64,000 bases of DNA from Siderastrea siderea. Its lineage: Eukaryota > Cnidaria > Anthozoa > Scleractinia > Rhizangiidae. How positions within the stretch are numbered: position 1 is the stretch's first letter; each line of letters opens with the position of its first letter. Made by a program: the position numbers and the translations under genes. The notes beneath the pieces are model-generated. The model was not told the origin of the DNA, made no database searches, and was given only the letters and a program-made list of their open reading frames with translations. Positions 10,799 to 17,479 of this stretch are shown here, piece after piece. The stretch is from assembly GCA_964030785.1 (NCBI GenBank), contig OZ034970.1, forward strand, positions 38,243,901-38,307,900, read 5' to 3'.

Positions 10799-11035
10799 CT
10801 AACCTCCACCAGTTTGTTGAAGGAGATGGGTTTGAAAGGCACGTTGCCGTTCGAAGCGATCCAACGCCTCTTCACAAATTTCATCCTCGTCACTGCAAGT
10901 CATCTCTTCGGGGTCATCAGGGGAATTTGCTGCCGTCTCTTGTTCTGGCTCTGACATCTCTAGTCCAAGCAATGACATCATCTCTTGGCGGCCGAGGCCA
11001 CTAGGCCCCGCTTCCTCCTCTTGGCGAGAGGACAT
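10799..11035 (-). CDS. Small acidic protein upstream of PolB
   Basis: A 78-residue acidic ORF starts at the ATG at 11035, 36 bp after a minus-strand TATAAAA (11071-11077), and ends 54 bp before PolB. The N-terminus is EEE/GPSG-like and the middle has a CSDEDE cluster typical of casein-kinase-II targets. The longer reading from 11158 would run through the promoter and is rejected. As the first ORF on the PolB transcript it is likely an early regulatory protein. No homologue is recognised. Confidence 0.55.
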   Translation of the reverse strand: MSSRQEEEAGPSGLGRQEMMSLLGLEMSEPEQETAANSPDDPEEMTCSDEDEICEEALDRFERQRAFQTHLLQQTGGG

Positions 11036-11225
11036 GATCAGATGAAACTTGGTGGTGGCCGGTGCTCGGCTTTTATAGGGATTAAAGTCATTCCTCGCAA
11101 AGTATTGTGGGGCAACGAGGGTGGGGGGACCCCCCTCCCCCCTCCCTAGATAGGCCATGATGCATTGCGAGGAATGATCCCAGAGACTATAAAACAGATC
11201 GACCCTCGAGGTGAGTCATCTCAAA
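11036..11225. promoter_or_regulatory. Divergent early promoter (PolB side / activator side) with 49-bp shared module
   Basis: A minus-strand TATAAAA (11071-11077) and a plus-strand TATAAAA (about 11189) face away from each other. A perfect 12-bp inverted repeat, CATTCCTCGCAA / TTGCGAGGAATG, lies at 11089-11100 and 11165-11176. Between them, 11120-11168 read in reverse is 46/49 identical to 26065-26113 in the other divergent promoter. It contains GGAGGGGGGAGGGGGG and a GGGGGGTCCCCCC palindrome. Confidence 0.75.
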
Positions 11226-11633
11226 ATGGACTCTGACCATGAGAAGCTGCTGGAAAGATTTGAAGAATTTGAAGTAGATGTAGAAGTGGAAGAGATCTTG
11301 GGGAAAGTCAAGAGGGAGTTGCTGTTGGAGGACGAAAGCATTCGTGAGTTTGCAAAAAGGTTAAAGGAACTGGAACCCGAAAAAGTAGAGGCCCAGAGAA
11401 GACGAGCAGAACAGGCGGCTCCTTTTCATCAATATTGCTACCCTCAATTAACCTGTGAGTGGTTTGTCGAGGGGCTGGATTATTGCTGTGACTACTGGCG
11501 GTACGAGTTTCAACGCCCACGGACACCTCCCCCAGCACCGCCACCATCGCCCCATGTCCAGCGAAAGACAGTCCCGCAGCCACCGTCGCAGACCCCCCGT
11601 CAACTATCACCAAAGCGACGACGACGACGATGA
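11226..11633 (+). CDS. Early plus-strand ORF 1, acidic/coiled N-terminus with Pro- and Arg-rich tail
   Basis: The 135-residue ORF starts at the ATG at 11226, about 35 bp after a TATA box; an ATG at 11211 is also in frame. The N-terminal 65 residues are charged and helical (heptad-like Leu/Glu). A Cys/Tyr/Trp patch with YCCDYW follows at about residues 84-92, then a proline-rich segment and an all-arginine C-terminus that could be a nuclear signal. It overlaps the next ORF by 80 nt in another frame, and GTGAGT at 11455 inside it is a good splice donor, so alternative transcripts are possible. Its position opposite PolB resembles the early-gene position of adenoviruses; no homology is claimed. 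Confidence 0.55.
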   Translation: MDSDHEKLLERFEEFEVDVEVEEILGKVKRELLLEDESIREFAKRLKELEPEKVEAQRRRAEQAAPFHQYCYPQLTCEWFVEGLDYCCDYWRYEFQRPRTPPPAPPPSPHVQRKTVPQPPSQTPRQLSPKRRRRR

Positions 11634-12420
11634 CGACCCCCACGACACCGACTATGACCCCCACGACGACGACACTGACGACGAGTACGAACTGGCAGTC
11701 CTCAGGGCTAAACGAGCACGCAACATGGCCAAATGTGCACGGTACCGGGCCGAACACCCAGAGAAAGTGTCCGCCTACAAAAAAAAGTACCGAGAAATAC
11801 ATCGAGAGTTCCTAACGGAGACCCAAAGGCTCTACCGGGAAACGCGCGGAACCCGCAAGGCGGAGAACAGAAAGCGCTATCAGGAAAGGCATCCAGACCG
11901 TGTGGCGGAGTCCCATAAGCGCTACCGGGAAAGCCATCGAGCCCGCGTGGCGGAGGCCCAAAGGCGTTACCGGGAAAGACATCCAGAGCGTGTGGCGGAG
12001 TCCCAAAGGCGTTACAATAAAAAGCGTCGGGAACGGTACCAAAAGCATGTGGCGAACAATGAAAAAAAGAGAACTCGAGAGAAATTGAAGGCTTTAGGAC
12101 CTTTGACACTAACCATCCCCCTGACGGATTATTTGAAATCCGTTCCTGTGACGCTGGAATCTGTGGATACAAACGGACCGCCCACGGACTCTCATACTCT
12201 GCTTGATTTGGATTCGGGGACCATGCAAGTCGCGGACTCCCCTGACTGGGATGACCTTTCGTTTTTGCAGGACTTATTTTCCATGTCACCCGACGATTGG
12301 CAGCAGGTCATGGACGATGTCGAGGACTTTGATGTGGAGGCATTGCTGCCCCCTGAAGACCTCGTTCATGACATGTCATCCGACGAGGGCGTTGATTTGA
12401 TGTACGATTTAGTGTCTTAA
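11554..12420 (+). CDS. Putative transcription activator: basic 20-residue repeats and acidic C-terminus
   Basis: The first ATG in this frame is at 11554; the longer reading from 11455 begins at GTG and is not used. The 288-residue protein has an Asp/His-rich stretch (about residues 20-42) and then five or so degenerate repeats of about 20 residues with the theme YRERHPERVAESQ (about residues 60-165). These are strongly basic and probably bind nucleic acid. The final 90 residues are acidic with bulky hydrophobics (SFLQDLF, DDWQQVMDDV, EDFDVEALL), the composition of a transactivation domain. The inference is an early gene activator. No named family is recognised. Confidence 0.6.
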   Translation: MSSERQSRSHRRRPPVNYHQSDDDDDDDPHDTDYDPHDDDTDDEYELAVLRAKRARNMAKCARYRAEHPEKVSAYKKKYREIHREFLTETQRLYRETRGTRKAENRKRYQERHPDRVAESHKRYRESHRARVAEAQRRYRERHPERVAESQRRYNKKRRERYQKHVANNEKKRTREKLKALGPLTLTIPLTDYLKSVPVTLESVDTNGPPTDSHTLLDLDSGTMQVADSPDWDDLSFLQDLFSMSPDDWQQVMDDVEDFDVEALLPPEDLVHDMSSDEGVDLMYDLVS

Positions 12421-12637
12421 CCCCTCGTCTCAGTATTTTGGCAGAACATTGAACTTGACAACTCATGAATCAAATGAGACAAGTGACATTGTTTTTATCA
12501 GGATCATTTTGTCTACATCACAATGGGTTATGTCGGTCTCCAAATGTGGTTGATACTACATCTTTGTTTGAGACAGTACAACGAACCAATGAGACATTTT
12601 TTCATTGTTTATTTTTACTCAACATGTCATTAAATGT
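12421..12637. terminator. Convergent 3' region between activator ORF and virion block
   Basis: A minus-strand AATAAA (12608-12613 read in reverse) lies 25 bp past the stop of the PLA2 gene and probably ends the leftward virion transcripts. No clear plus-strand AATAAA is seen. Confidence 0.5.
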
Positions 12638-12984
12638 TTACAATTTTAAACGTTTCTTGGCTTGCATGATTTTCTTGACCACCCGTTCCGTCTTGGTTTT
12701 CTTGCCGGGTAAGCGATCAATGGCTTGGATCATCTTGGTATCGGCTTTCCATTTATCTTGCAAATTCTTAGCACGGCTGTAATCAATGTCGTGTTGTTTA
12801 GCAATCTGGTCCAAGCGATTGATCCCTGGATCCCCACGTTTCAGACGTTTGGCCAAATGCGTGCCAGGGCCCATGTATTGATACCCAGGCCAATGAAATT
12901 CCTTCCCCGTCTTAGCAATCCATTTTTGTACATCCAAGGCTCCTCCTCGTTGGGGCGTCCCCTTCTCCTCCTCTTGGTGGGCAT
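12638..12984 (-). pseudogene. Parvovirus-like phospholipase A2 protein, frame-broken at its N-terminus
   Basis: The PLA2 core reads openly from about 12937. It has the calcium-loop motif YMGPG, then D-QIAKQHDIDY with the catalytic His-Asp pair and a conserved Tyr, and a basic tail. In parvovirus capsid proteins this enzyme breaches endosomal membrane; Polintons and adintoviruses are known to carry it. No ATG begins the PLA2 frame. The only plausible ATG (12984, 4 bp after the preceding stop) opens a basic N-terminus in a different frame. An RGG motif like that of neighbouring virion proteins lies in the PLA2 frame at about 12940-12952. So a one-nucleotide indel, or a frame change, separates start and enzyme. 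Confidence 0.72.
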
Positions 12985-12987
12985 CTT

Positions 12988-13629
12988 TTAGTCCGTGTCG
13001 TAATCCAATCGACGTCGTAACTTTTTACCTTGGGCCCAATCTTCCCAACCGGGTAAAGGTTTCAATCGTTCCACTTCTCGGGCGGGTGCTTTGCCTTTGC
13101 CTTTGCCTTTACCACTTTCGGCTATCTTTTTTTCCAAAGCCTTGCGCTGTTCTCGAATGACTTCTAAACGCGACCGGGTATCCCCTCGACTGGTGGATGG
13201 GCTCCCTTTCTTAACAATGGGAATTTTACTGGTTGTGGCTGCTCCTTTGCCTTTCTTGGTTGCAGGGGTAATGGGAGGTTTGGGGGTGGACGGGCTGCCT
13301 TTTATCATGCGCTTCAACCATTGTTCCACGGGTCCCGTCACCAAATCCCCGGCTTCTTCTTCTTCACCTGGTGGACCACCCGGCGCTCCAACCCCCACGC
13401 CTCCGGGAAATTGACGAATGCGTTTGGTTAACTTGGTCAATTCTTGACTCAACGGTTTGGTTTGAGCATTGACCAGGGCTGGGGGTAATTGGGGATTGGC
13501 TAACAAGACATGTTTTTGGGCGGCGACCTTGGCGGCTTTGTTCAACAAGGCATTTTCGGTGAGTTCTCCTTTGTAATATTGAATGAGTTGTTGCAAGTCC
13601 TTATGGGGGATCATGTAGACCTCGTCCAT
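12988..13629 (-). CDS. Conserved Polinton virion-associated protein (helical N-terminus, Lys/Pro-rich tail)
   Basis: The start was chosen at the ATG at 13629 (MDEVYMIP); a longer reading to 13656 is less likely. It is 213 residues. The first about 70 residues are predicted helical (LQQLIQYYKGELTENALL), then LTKRIRQFPGG, a G/P/E-rich linker, and a basic repeat-like tail with KGKGKGK. From memory, similar proteins recur next to capsid genes in cnidarian Polintons, without known function. It lies between the KGG protein and the PLA2 gene, with 4 bp separating it from the next ATG. Confidence 0.6.
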   Translation of the reverse strand: MDEVYMIPHKDLQQLIQYYKGELTENALLNKAAKVAAQKHVLLANPQLPPALVNAQTKPLSQELTKLTKRIRQFPGGVGVGAPGGPPGEEEEAGDLVTGPVEQWLKRMIKGSPSTPKPPITPATKKGKGAATTSKIPIVKKGSPSTSRGDTRSRLEVIREQRKALEKKIAESGKGKGKGKAPAREVERLKPLPGWEDWAQGKKLRRRLDYDTD

Positions 13630-13691
13630 GGTCTTCCAATGCACAGCAGCTGTCACAACAGGTGATATTTATGCTTCCATGTCTTGGCACG

Positions 13692-14009
13692 TTAATGAAC
13701 ACAATGACATAACACCTCGTGAAGTCCTTGAAACAACCCGCCTCCTTTTTGTCGGACTAACCACTGACGACGTTTTTTGACGGAATGTCGACGACGTCCC
13801 AAATCACGTAGTACCTTTTTATAGGGTTGAAGTTTAGCCAGCATGGGTGGGGTCACAGGAATCTTGTTTTTTAAAAAGTTCAACACCAGTTCACTCACAG
13901 CATTGATTTGATCGGCATTGGCATGTTGTAACAACTCTTGACGTTTGGAACCATTGGCTTCTTGTAACATGGACCGTAAAAACGGTAATTGACGTCGAAG
14001 ACGTTGCAT
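13692..14009 (-). CDS. Small basic Polinton protein with C-terminal KGGG motif
   Basis: The 105-residue protein starts MQRLRRQLPFL, has a helical middle with NAVSELVLNFLKNKIPVTP, then a basic RRRHSVKKRR segment and QKGGGLFQG near the C-terminus. I recall the same architecture (short, helical, basic, ending in KGG plus a hydrophobic tail) as a frequent companion of Polinton capsid genes. The KGG/RGG site is a candidate for cleavage by the adenain-like protease. A core or minor virion component is likely. Confidence 0.6.
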   Translation of the reverse strand: MQRLRRQLPFLRSMLQEANGSKRQELLQHANADQINAVSELVLNFLKNKIPVTPPMLAKLQPYKKVLRDLGRRRHSVKKRRQWLVRQKGGGLFQGLHEVLCHCVH

Positions 14010-14012
14010 CCT

Positions 14013-14183
14013 TTATCGGTGACGACGACGATACCGTTGGTTGGCTTTTTGAATCGTGCGTTTTATACGTTTATCCGTTTCCAAGGCCACGGCTTTCCCC
14101 AATCCTACCATGGCGGGGACCAATAAATTTAAAAAACCGCCTCGTTGACGACGTCGTCGTCGTAATCTTCTCCTCCTCACCAT
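14013..14183 (-). CDS. 56-residue arginine-rich virion peptide with RGG site
   Basis: The short gene starts at the ATG at 14183, overlapping the stop of the preceding gene region (ATGGTGA), and ends at TAA 14013-14015. It has an Arg-rich N-terminus (about 14 residues), then QRGG, a hydrophobic segment (FLNLLVPAMVGLG) and a basic C-terminus. The layout basic-QRGG-hydrophobic is repeated in three neighbours and resembles adenovirus core peptides processed by the viral protease. Confidence 0.6.
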   Translation of the reverse strand: MVRRRRLRRRRRQRGGFLNLLVPAMVGLGKAVALETDKRIKRTIQKANQRYRRRHR

Positions 14184-14509
14184 GAACGGTTCATCAATAC
14201 ACGTTGCAGGGCTTTGTTTTGTTTGATGGCATCTCGCGACTCTTTATAGCCTTGACGGGTATTGCGTTTGAAATCTTGCCACCAACCCCCACCTCGTTGT
14301 CGGTAATGTTGTACATTATCGGTAATGCCTTTCAAGGCTTGACCGCCTAATTTGCCTAAAGCGAGTCCAAACCCAGGCGCTGGCCCTGATAGAAACATAC
14401 TCATGCCATGGGCAATTTTATCCACCAAACGGGGTTTGCGACGAATTAAAGCCCCTCCTCTTTGTTTCCTTTTTCTGCGTCGTCGTCGTCGTCGTCGTTG
14501 GACGGCCAT
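14177..14509 (-). CDS. Basic virion protein with two RGG sites
   Basis: The 110-residue protein begins with a run of arginines, then KQRGGALIRR (RGG at about residues 17-19) and a Gly/Ala-rich hydrophobic middle (SGPAPGFGLALGKLGG), and a second QRGGGWW at about residue 73. Two candidate protease sites would release a small hydrophobic middle piece. Its ATG lies inside the 3' end of the two-TM gene (64-bp overlap), and an ATAAAAAG box lies 35 bp upstream. Confidence 0.62.
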   Translation of the reverse strand: MAVQRRRRRRRRKRKQRGGALIRRKPRLVDKIAHGMSMFLSGPAPGFGLALGKLGGQALKGITDNVQHYRQRGGGWWQDFKRNTRQGYKESRDAIKQNKALQRVLMNRSW

Positions 14510-15114
14510 GGTTCTAAGAGTGTGGGACTGGGAGGGAGCGGCTTTTTATTGATCCAATAATCTTTGGGTCTCAAGGGACGAGGACATCCGTCTACATAGC
14601 ATAGGGCTTCCACGGGTTGGTACACAAAATGACCATGGTAATCTTGCACACATCGTTTAGGTAACGGAGGGGTGAAATCCACAATGGTATCATCCAAGGT
14701 TTGCATCTTGATTAAAAACCGTTCGAGATCCTCTAAGGGAATACCACGCACATGGGTTTTCAATTCGGTCAAGGCTTTGGCATAGGTGGTAAACGCAAAT
14801 CGACTCATGGTCACTTTAAATCGGTATTGTTTAAAATCATTCCATCCTTTGACCACGGTGCCCACTGCCGCCAAACAGGCTACCAATGTACTGTTTTCCA
14901 AAAGGGGTCCGGCAATCATGCCTGCAGCTATCAGGAGTAATGCCATGCCATTGAACAAGGCATTCATCCACTTGTAATGATTCAACATTTTTCGATAACA
15001 CCACCATTGTTGATGGTAAAAAGCATACAAGGAATCCATCCGTTGTAATAATTCCGGGGGGAATCGAAGACCATGCTGTTTCGATCCATTCAATAACGAC
15101 ACGACGGTTTTCAT
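14446..15114 (-). CDS. Two-transmembrane protein with SLATT-like topology
   Basis: The 222-residue protein has an aromatic N-terminal helix (YHQQWWCYRKMLNHY, residues 33-47), two membrane segments (about 53-71 and 75-90), then a long helix with WNDFKQYRF and AFTTYAKALTELK, and a soluble tail ending in an Asp run. This order matches SLATT (SMODS- and SLOG-associating 2TM) proteins, effectors in bacterial and some eukaryotic conflict systems. Its place in the virion block also allows a structural membrane protein. It starts 2 bp after the stop of the Gly-rich reading frame (TAAAGATG). The topology is visible; the SLATT link is inference. Confidence 0.6.
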   Translation of the reverse strand: MKTVVSLLNGSKQHGLRFPPELLQRMDSLYAFYHQQWWCYRKMLNHYKWMNALFNGMALLLIAAGMIAGPLLENSTLVACLAAVGTVVKGWNDFKQYRFKVTMSRFAFTTYAKALTELKTHVRGIPLEDLERFLIKMQTLDDTIVDFTPPLPKRCVQDYHGHFVYQPVEALCYVDGCPRPLRPKDYWINKKPLPPSPTLLEPWPSNDDDDDDAEKGNKEEGL

Positions 15115-15116
15115 CT

Positions 15117-15797
15117 TTACGGCGAAACGCGGGACGACGAGGTTTGTACGCTGGGTGCTCCTCCCTGTTTATAACTGGTCACAATGCTATTGGTCATGGT
15201 GACATTAGCAATGTCACGTCCTTGGGCTAATTGTTCTTGATCTTGTAACATCATCCGTAAACGTCGTTGTAAATCCGCTTGACGCAAGGTACGAGGGGCT
15301 CGGCCAGGACTCCAAGATCCCCGAGAGGTGGTGGAGGCAGGTGTCGAAGGTGAACCGGGGAAAAGTCGTCGTCGTCGCCCACGTCGTCCACCACGTCGTC
15401 CACCACGACGACCACCACCTCCTCCACCTCCTCCACCTCCTCCACCTCCTCCTCCTCCGCCACCAGCACCACCAGCACCACCAGCACCACCACCTCCACC
15501 AGCACCACCACCTCCACCACCTCCACCAGCACCACCAGCACCAGCACCACCAGCACCACCAGCACCACCTCCACCAGCACCACCAGCACCACCTCCACCA
15601 GCACCACCACGTCCGCCACCTCTAGTCCTAGGACCACGACGTCCCCCACGTCCATCACCACTACCCCCAGCACCCGCTGCTGTTCGAGCACCCGCCGCTG
15701 TTCTTCTTCTTCGTGGATCGGGCGACACGCGTGCGCTTCCCCAAGTAAGTGGACTGTCCACGGAAGACGGCGGGCTGGTCTGTATGCTACGGAAGGA
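15117..15797 (-). pseudogene. Glycine/arginine-rich continuation lacking its own ATG
   Basis: About 226 codons stay open in the same frame as the ORF that stops at 15798, but no ATG begins the segment; the nearest candidate (15761) is GTG. It encodes a Ser/Pro/Arg-rich start, a huge glycine run from a CCACCA/GCACCA-type microsatellite (about 15415-15610), GGRRGG repeats, and a normal-looking C-terminus (LRQADLQRRLRMML, then DIANVTMTNSIVTSYK). The ordinary C-terminus suggests real coding use, by stop readthrough, splicing, or as the severed half of a once longer gene. Confidence 0.5.
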
Positions 15798-16088
15798 TTA
15801 ACTTCCTGGACTTCCTACCCCGGCTGGGGAAGAGGCCTGTGCAGGGGGTACACCATCCAGATCGGGCCAGCCCGCGACTGTCCTGGGGGAGGGGAGACTT
15901 CTCAAAAACTCCCTGAGGACCTCGGGGTGCATTTCCTCCATGGCCACGTCGACAAGGCCTTCGTCTCCGGTGAAATACAGTTGTTGCAGGGTCCCTGGGG
16001 ACATTTGATTACCGCTGGATGCCCCCACCCCCGCCGGGGCCGTGGTATCGTACGATTGCGGAGGTTGACGGTCATCATCATCGGCCAT
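15798..16088 (-). CDS. Ser/Pro/Asp-rich small virion-block protein (possibly truncated)
   Basis: The 96-residue ORF begins MADDDDRQPP, contains a helical patch (DVAMEEMHPEVLREFLRSLP, about residues 47-66) and ends in a Ser/Pro/Gly-rich stretch at TAA 15798-15800. A TATAAAGG box lies 39 bp upstream (16127-16132). The downstream frame continues in phase for another 226 codons, so this may be the N-terminal part of a longer protein. Confidence 0.55.
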   Translation of the reverse strand: MADDDDRQPPQSYDTTAPAGVGASSGNQMSPGTLQQLYFTGDEGLVDVAMEEMHPEVLREFLRSLPSPRTVAGWPDLDGVPPAQASSPAGVGSPGS

Positions 16089-16127
16089 GGTCGCTTTCTC
16101 TTTTTTCTTCCTGTTCCAAGGGTGCCT

Positions 16128-16781
16128 TTATAGGCGTTTTTGATAAGTGCGAGTCCATCCTTCGTCTTTTAACAGGTGACTCAACAACCGTTGTTGATCG
16201 GAGGAGGCGGGATGTAAATCCAACACCAAATAGCCATACGGTCGTGTGGTGGCTTGATGAAACGTCTCCAACGTGTCTTTCCAAGTGGTCGGAAACGATT
16301 GAAGCATGACGTTGCGTACCCCTAATTGATCTCGGGGGTTCTTGAACGCTACAATGTAATGGGCATTGCGGGATATACTTTTAGCATAGCGACCCACGGG
16401 AAACATGTCTTGGCACAAGTACAGTACGGTCACTCCTTGATGATGGGAATGTTTGGTGAATAAATCCAACACGCGTTTATCGTGACTGCCTTCATCCATT
16501 AAATCATCCAAGACCAGGACCCCGTGTCCTTGAGGAAACCATTGCACCAATGCCTCATGATCGGGAATCCCTTCGTGAAACACCACCCCATGATCTTGCA
16601 TGCCTTGAAATCGATCTTGCCAGGCCCCATAACAATAATGCATTTGGGTCGGTGGGGTTTCAAACAAGTGGGGGTTGTCTACCAAGAGTTTTTCCGTAAA
16701 GACGGTTTTGCCACATCCCGAAGGACCCACCACCAAGATAGAGGAGGGAGTATGAAAACGAAACGGTTTCCCCGTTTGCAT
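16128..16781 (-). CDS. Genome-packaging ATPase (A32/FtsK-HerA type)
   Basis: The 217-residue P-loop ATPase has Walker A GPSGCGKT (residues 19-26), Walker B VLVLDDL (about 88-94), and an LYLCQD sensor-type strand (about 120-125). Length and order match Polinton and poxvirus-A32-like ATPases that pump DNA into the capsid. It begins 35 bp after an AATAAAAAGG box and is separated from the protease gene by the tRNA-like unit. The frame is intact. Confidence 0.9.
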   Translation of the reverse strand: MQTGKPFRFHTPSSILVVGPSGCGKTVFTEKLLVDNPHLFETPPTQMHYCYGAWQDRFQGMQDHGVVFHEGIPDHEALVQWFPQGHGVLVLDDLMDEGSHDKRVLDLFTKHSHHQGVTVLYLCQDMFPVGRYAKSISRNAHYIVAFKNPRDQLGVRNVMLQSFPTTWKDTLETFHQATTRPYGYLVLDLHPASSDQQRLLSHLLKDEGWTRTYQKRL

Positions 16782-16800
16782 GATGACGAACTACCCTTAG

Positions 16801-16809
16801 AAAAAAAAA
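16801..16809 (-). terminator. Pol III terminator (T9) of the tRNA-like gene
   Basis: Nine consecutive T on the minus strand start 14 nt beyond the acceptor end. The preceding AAAAAGG-TG-CCTTTTT can form a hairpin. The same short region also carries the ATPase promoter box. Confidence 0.7.
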
Positions 16810-16822
16810 GGCACCTTTTTAT

Positions 16823-16911
16823 TGGAATCGGTGGGACTCGAACCCACGCACAATCCCCCAACACCTATTTTTCGGGGGATCCAAAGGCTCTACCCACTGA
16901 GCTACGACTCC
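16823..16911 (-). ncRNA. tRNA-like Pol III gene with abnormal anticodon arm, inside the virion block
   Basis: Read on the minus strand, the 89-nt unit has a 7-bp acceptor stem (GGAGTCG with CGATTCC, one G-U pair) and a 4-bp D stem (GCTC/GAGC) with A box TAGCTCAGTGG. A 5-bp T stem (GTGGG/CCCAC) encloses TTCGAGT, giving a perfect B box GGTTCGAGTCC. The 39 nt between D and T arms cannot form a normal anticodon arm. Instead they contain a 7-bp hairpin ATCCCCC/GGGGGAT with a 14-nt loop. A captured host tRNA that degenerated, a tRNA with an unusual insertion, or a VA-RNA-like viral transcript are all possible. Transcription by Pol III is well supported; charging is doubtful. Confidence 0.7.
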
Positions 16912-16939
16912 GACACCACTTTTTTTCAACAAATTTTAT

Positions 16940-17479
16940 TTAACCATTACATTGATGATACGGATGACAACAGAGTTGATACCATCTGGCTTCTTGGCCT
17001 ACAATCAATTGTTGAAGGCGTTGACCGGCTTGATGGTCATTGCTTACATAATCATGATCCGAAAACTCATTTAAAAACTCTTGCAAGGTCCGTCCACGGG
17101 CCTTGGCTTTCAAGTACAACAAGGCGTAATCACCACAACTCTTGCTTGAAATGGCTTGGAGGGACTTGCCATTGGTCACCACATACTTCCAATGTTGCAC
17201 GATCCAATCTCGTAACGGGGTGGCTTGCACGTACGTGTCCATGGGCAACGCATAACTGTCCAGGACTTCACACACCTTTCCATCCGTCCACACCGCTAAC
17301 CAATGTTGTCCCGGTTGATCGTGTGGGTCCGTATTCACAATGTACCCTTGGGGTTGGGTCTTGACAGGAATCTTGGGTAAACGATCACAGGCCACCGTCC
17401 CGTAAAAGACAGGGTTCAATTGGGGGTCGTCTCGGGCTAAATAATCCAATTGCACATTATTCAAGGCCACATGTTCCAT
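16940..17479 (-). CDS. Adenain-like cysteine protease (capsid maturation)
   Basis: The 179-residue protease is of the adenovirus C5/Ulp1 type. The catalytic set is visible: His59 in GQHWLAVW, Asp74 in EVLDSY, Gln108 in LQAI and Cys115 in SKSCGDYALLYL. It should cut capsid and core precursors, probably at the RGG sites seen in neighbouring genes. It overlaps the major capsid gene by one base (the A of ATG is at 17479). A minus-strand AATAAA lies just past its stop at about 16936. Confidence 0.9.
   Translation of the reverse strand: MEHVALNNVQLDYLARDDPQLNPVFYGTVACDRLPKIPVKTQPQGYIVNTDPHDQPGQHWLAVWTDGKVCEVLDSYALPMDTYVQATPLRDWIVQHWKYVVTNGKSLQAISSKSCGDYALLYLKAKARGRTLQEFLNEFSDHDYVSNDHQAGQRLQQLIVGQEARWYQLCCHPYHQCNG

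Noticed and set aside
10850..11510. Retinoblastoma-binding LxCxE motif in early ORFs (MTCSD near 10898, LTCEW near 11450)
   Set aside because: Neither string fits the motif exactly; too short to support a claim.
15328..15801. Plus-strand poly-proline and poly-histidine ORFs
   Set aside because: They are shadows of the Gly-rich minus-strand frame created by the CCA/GCA microsatellite; no start or conserved segment.
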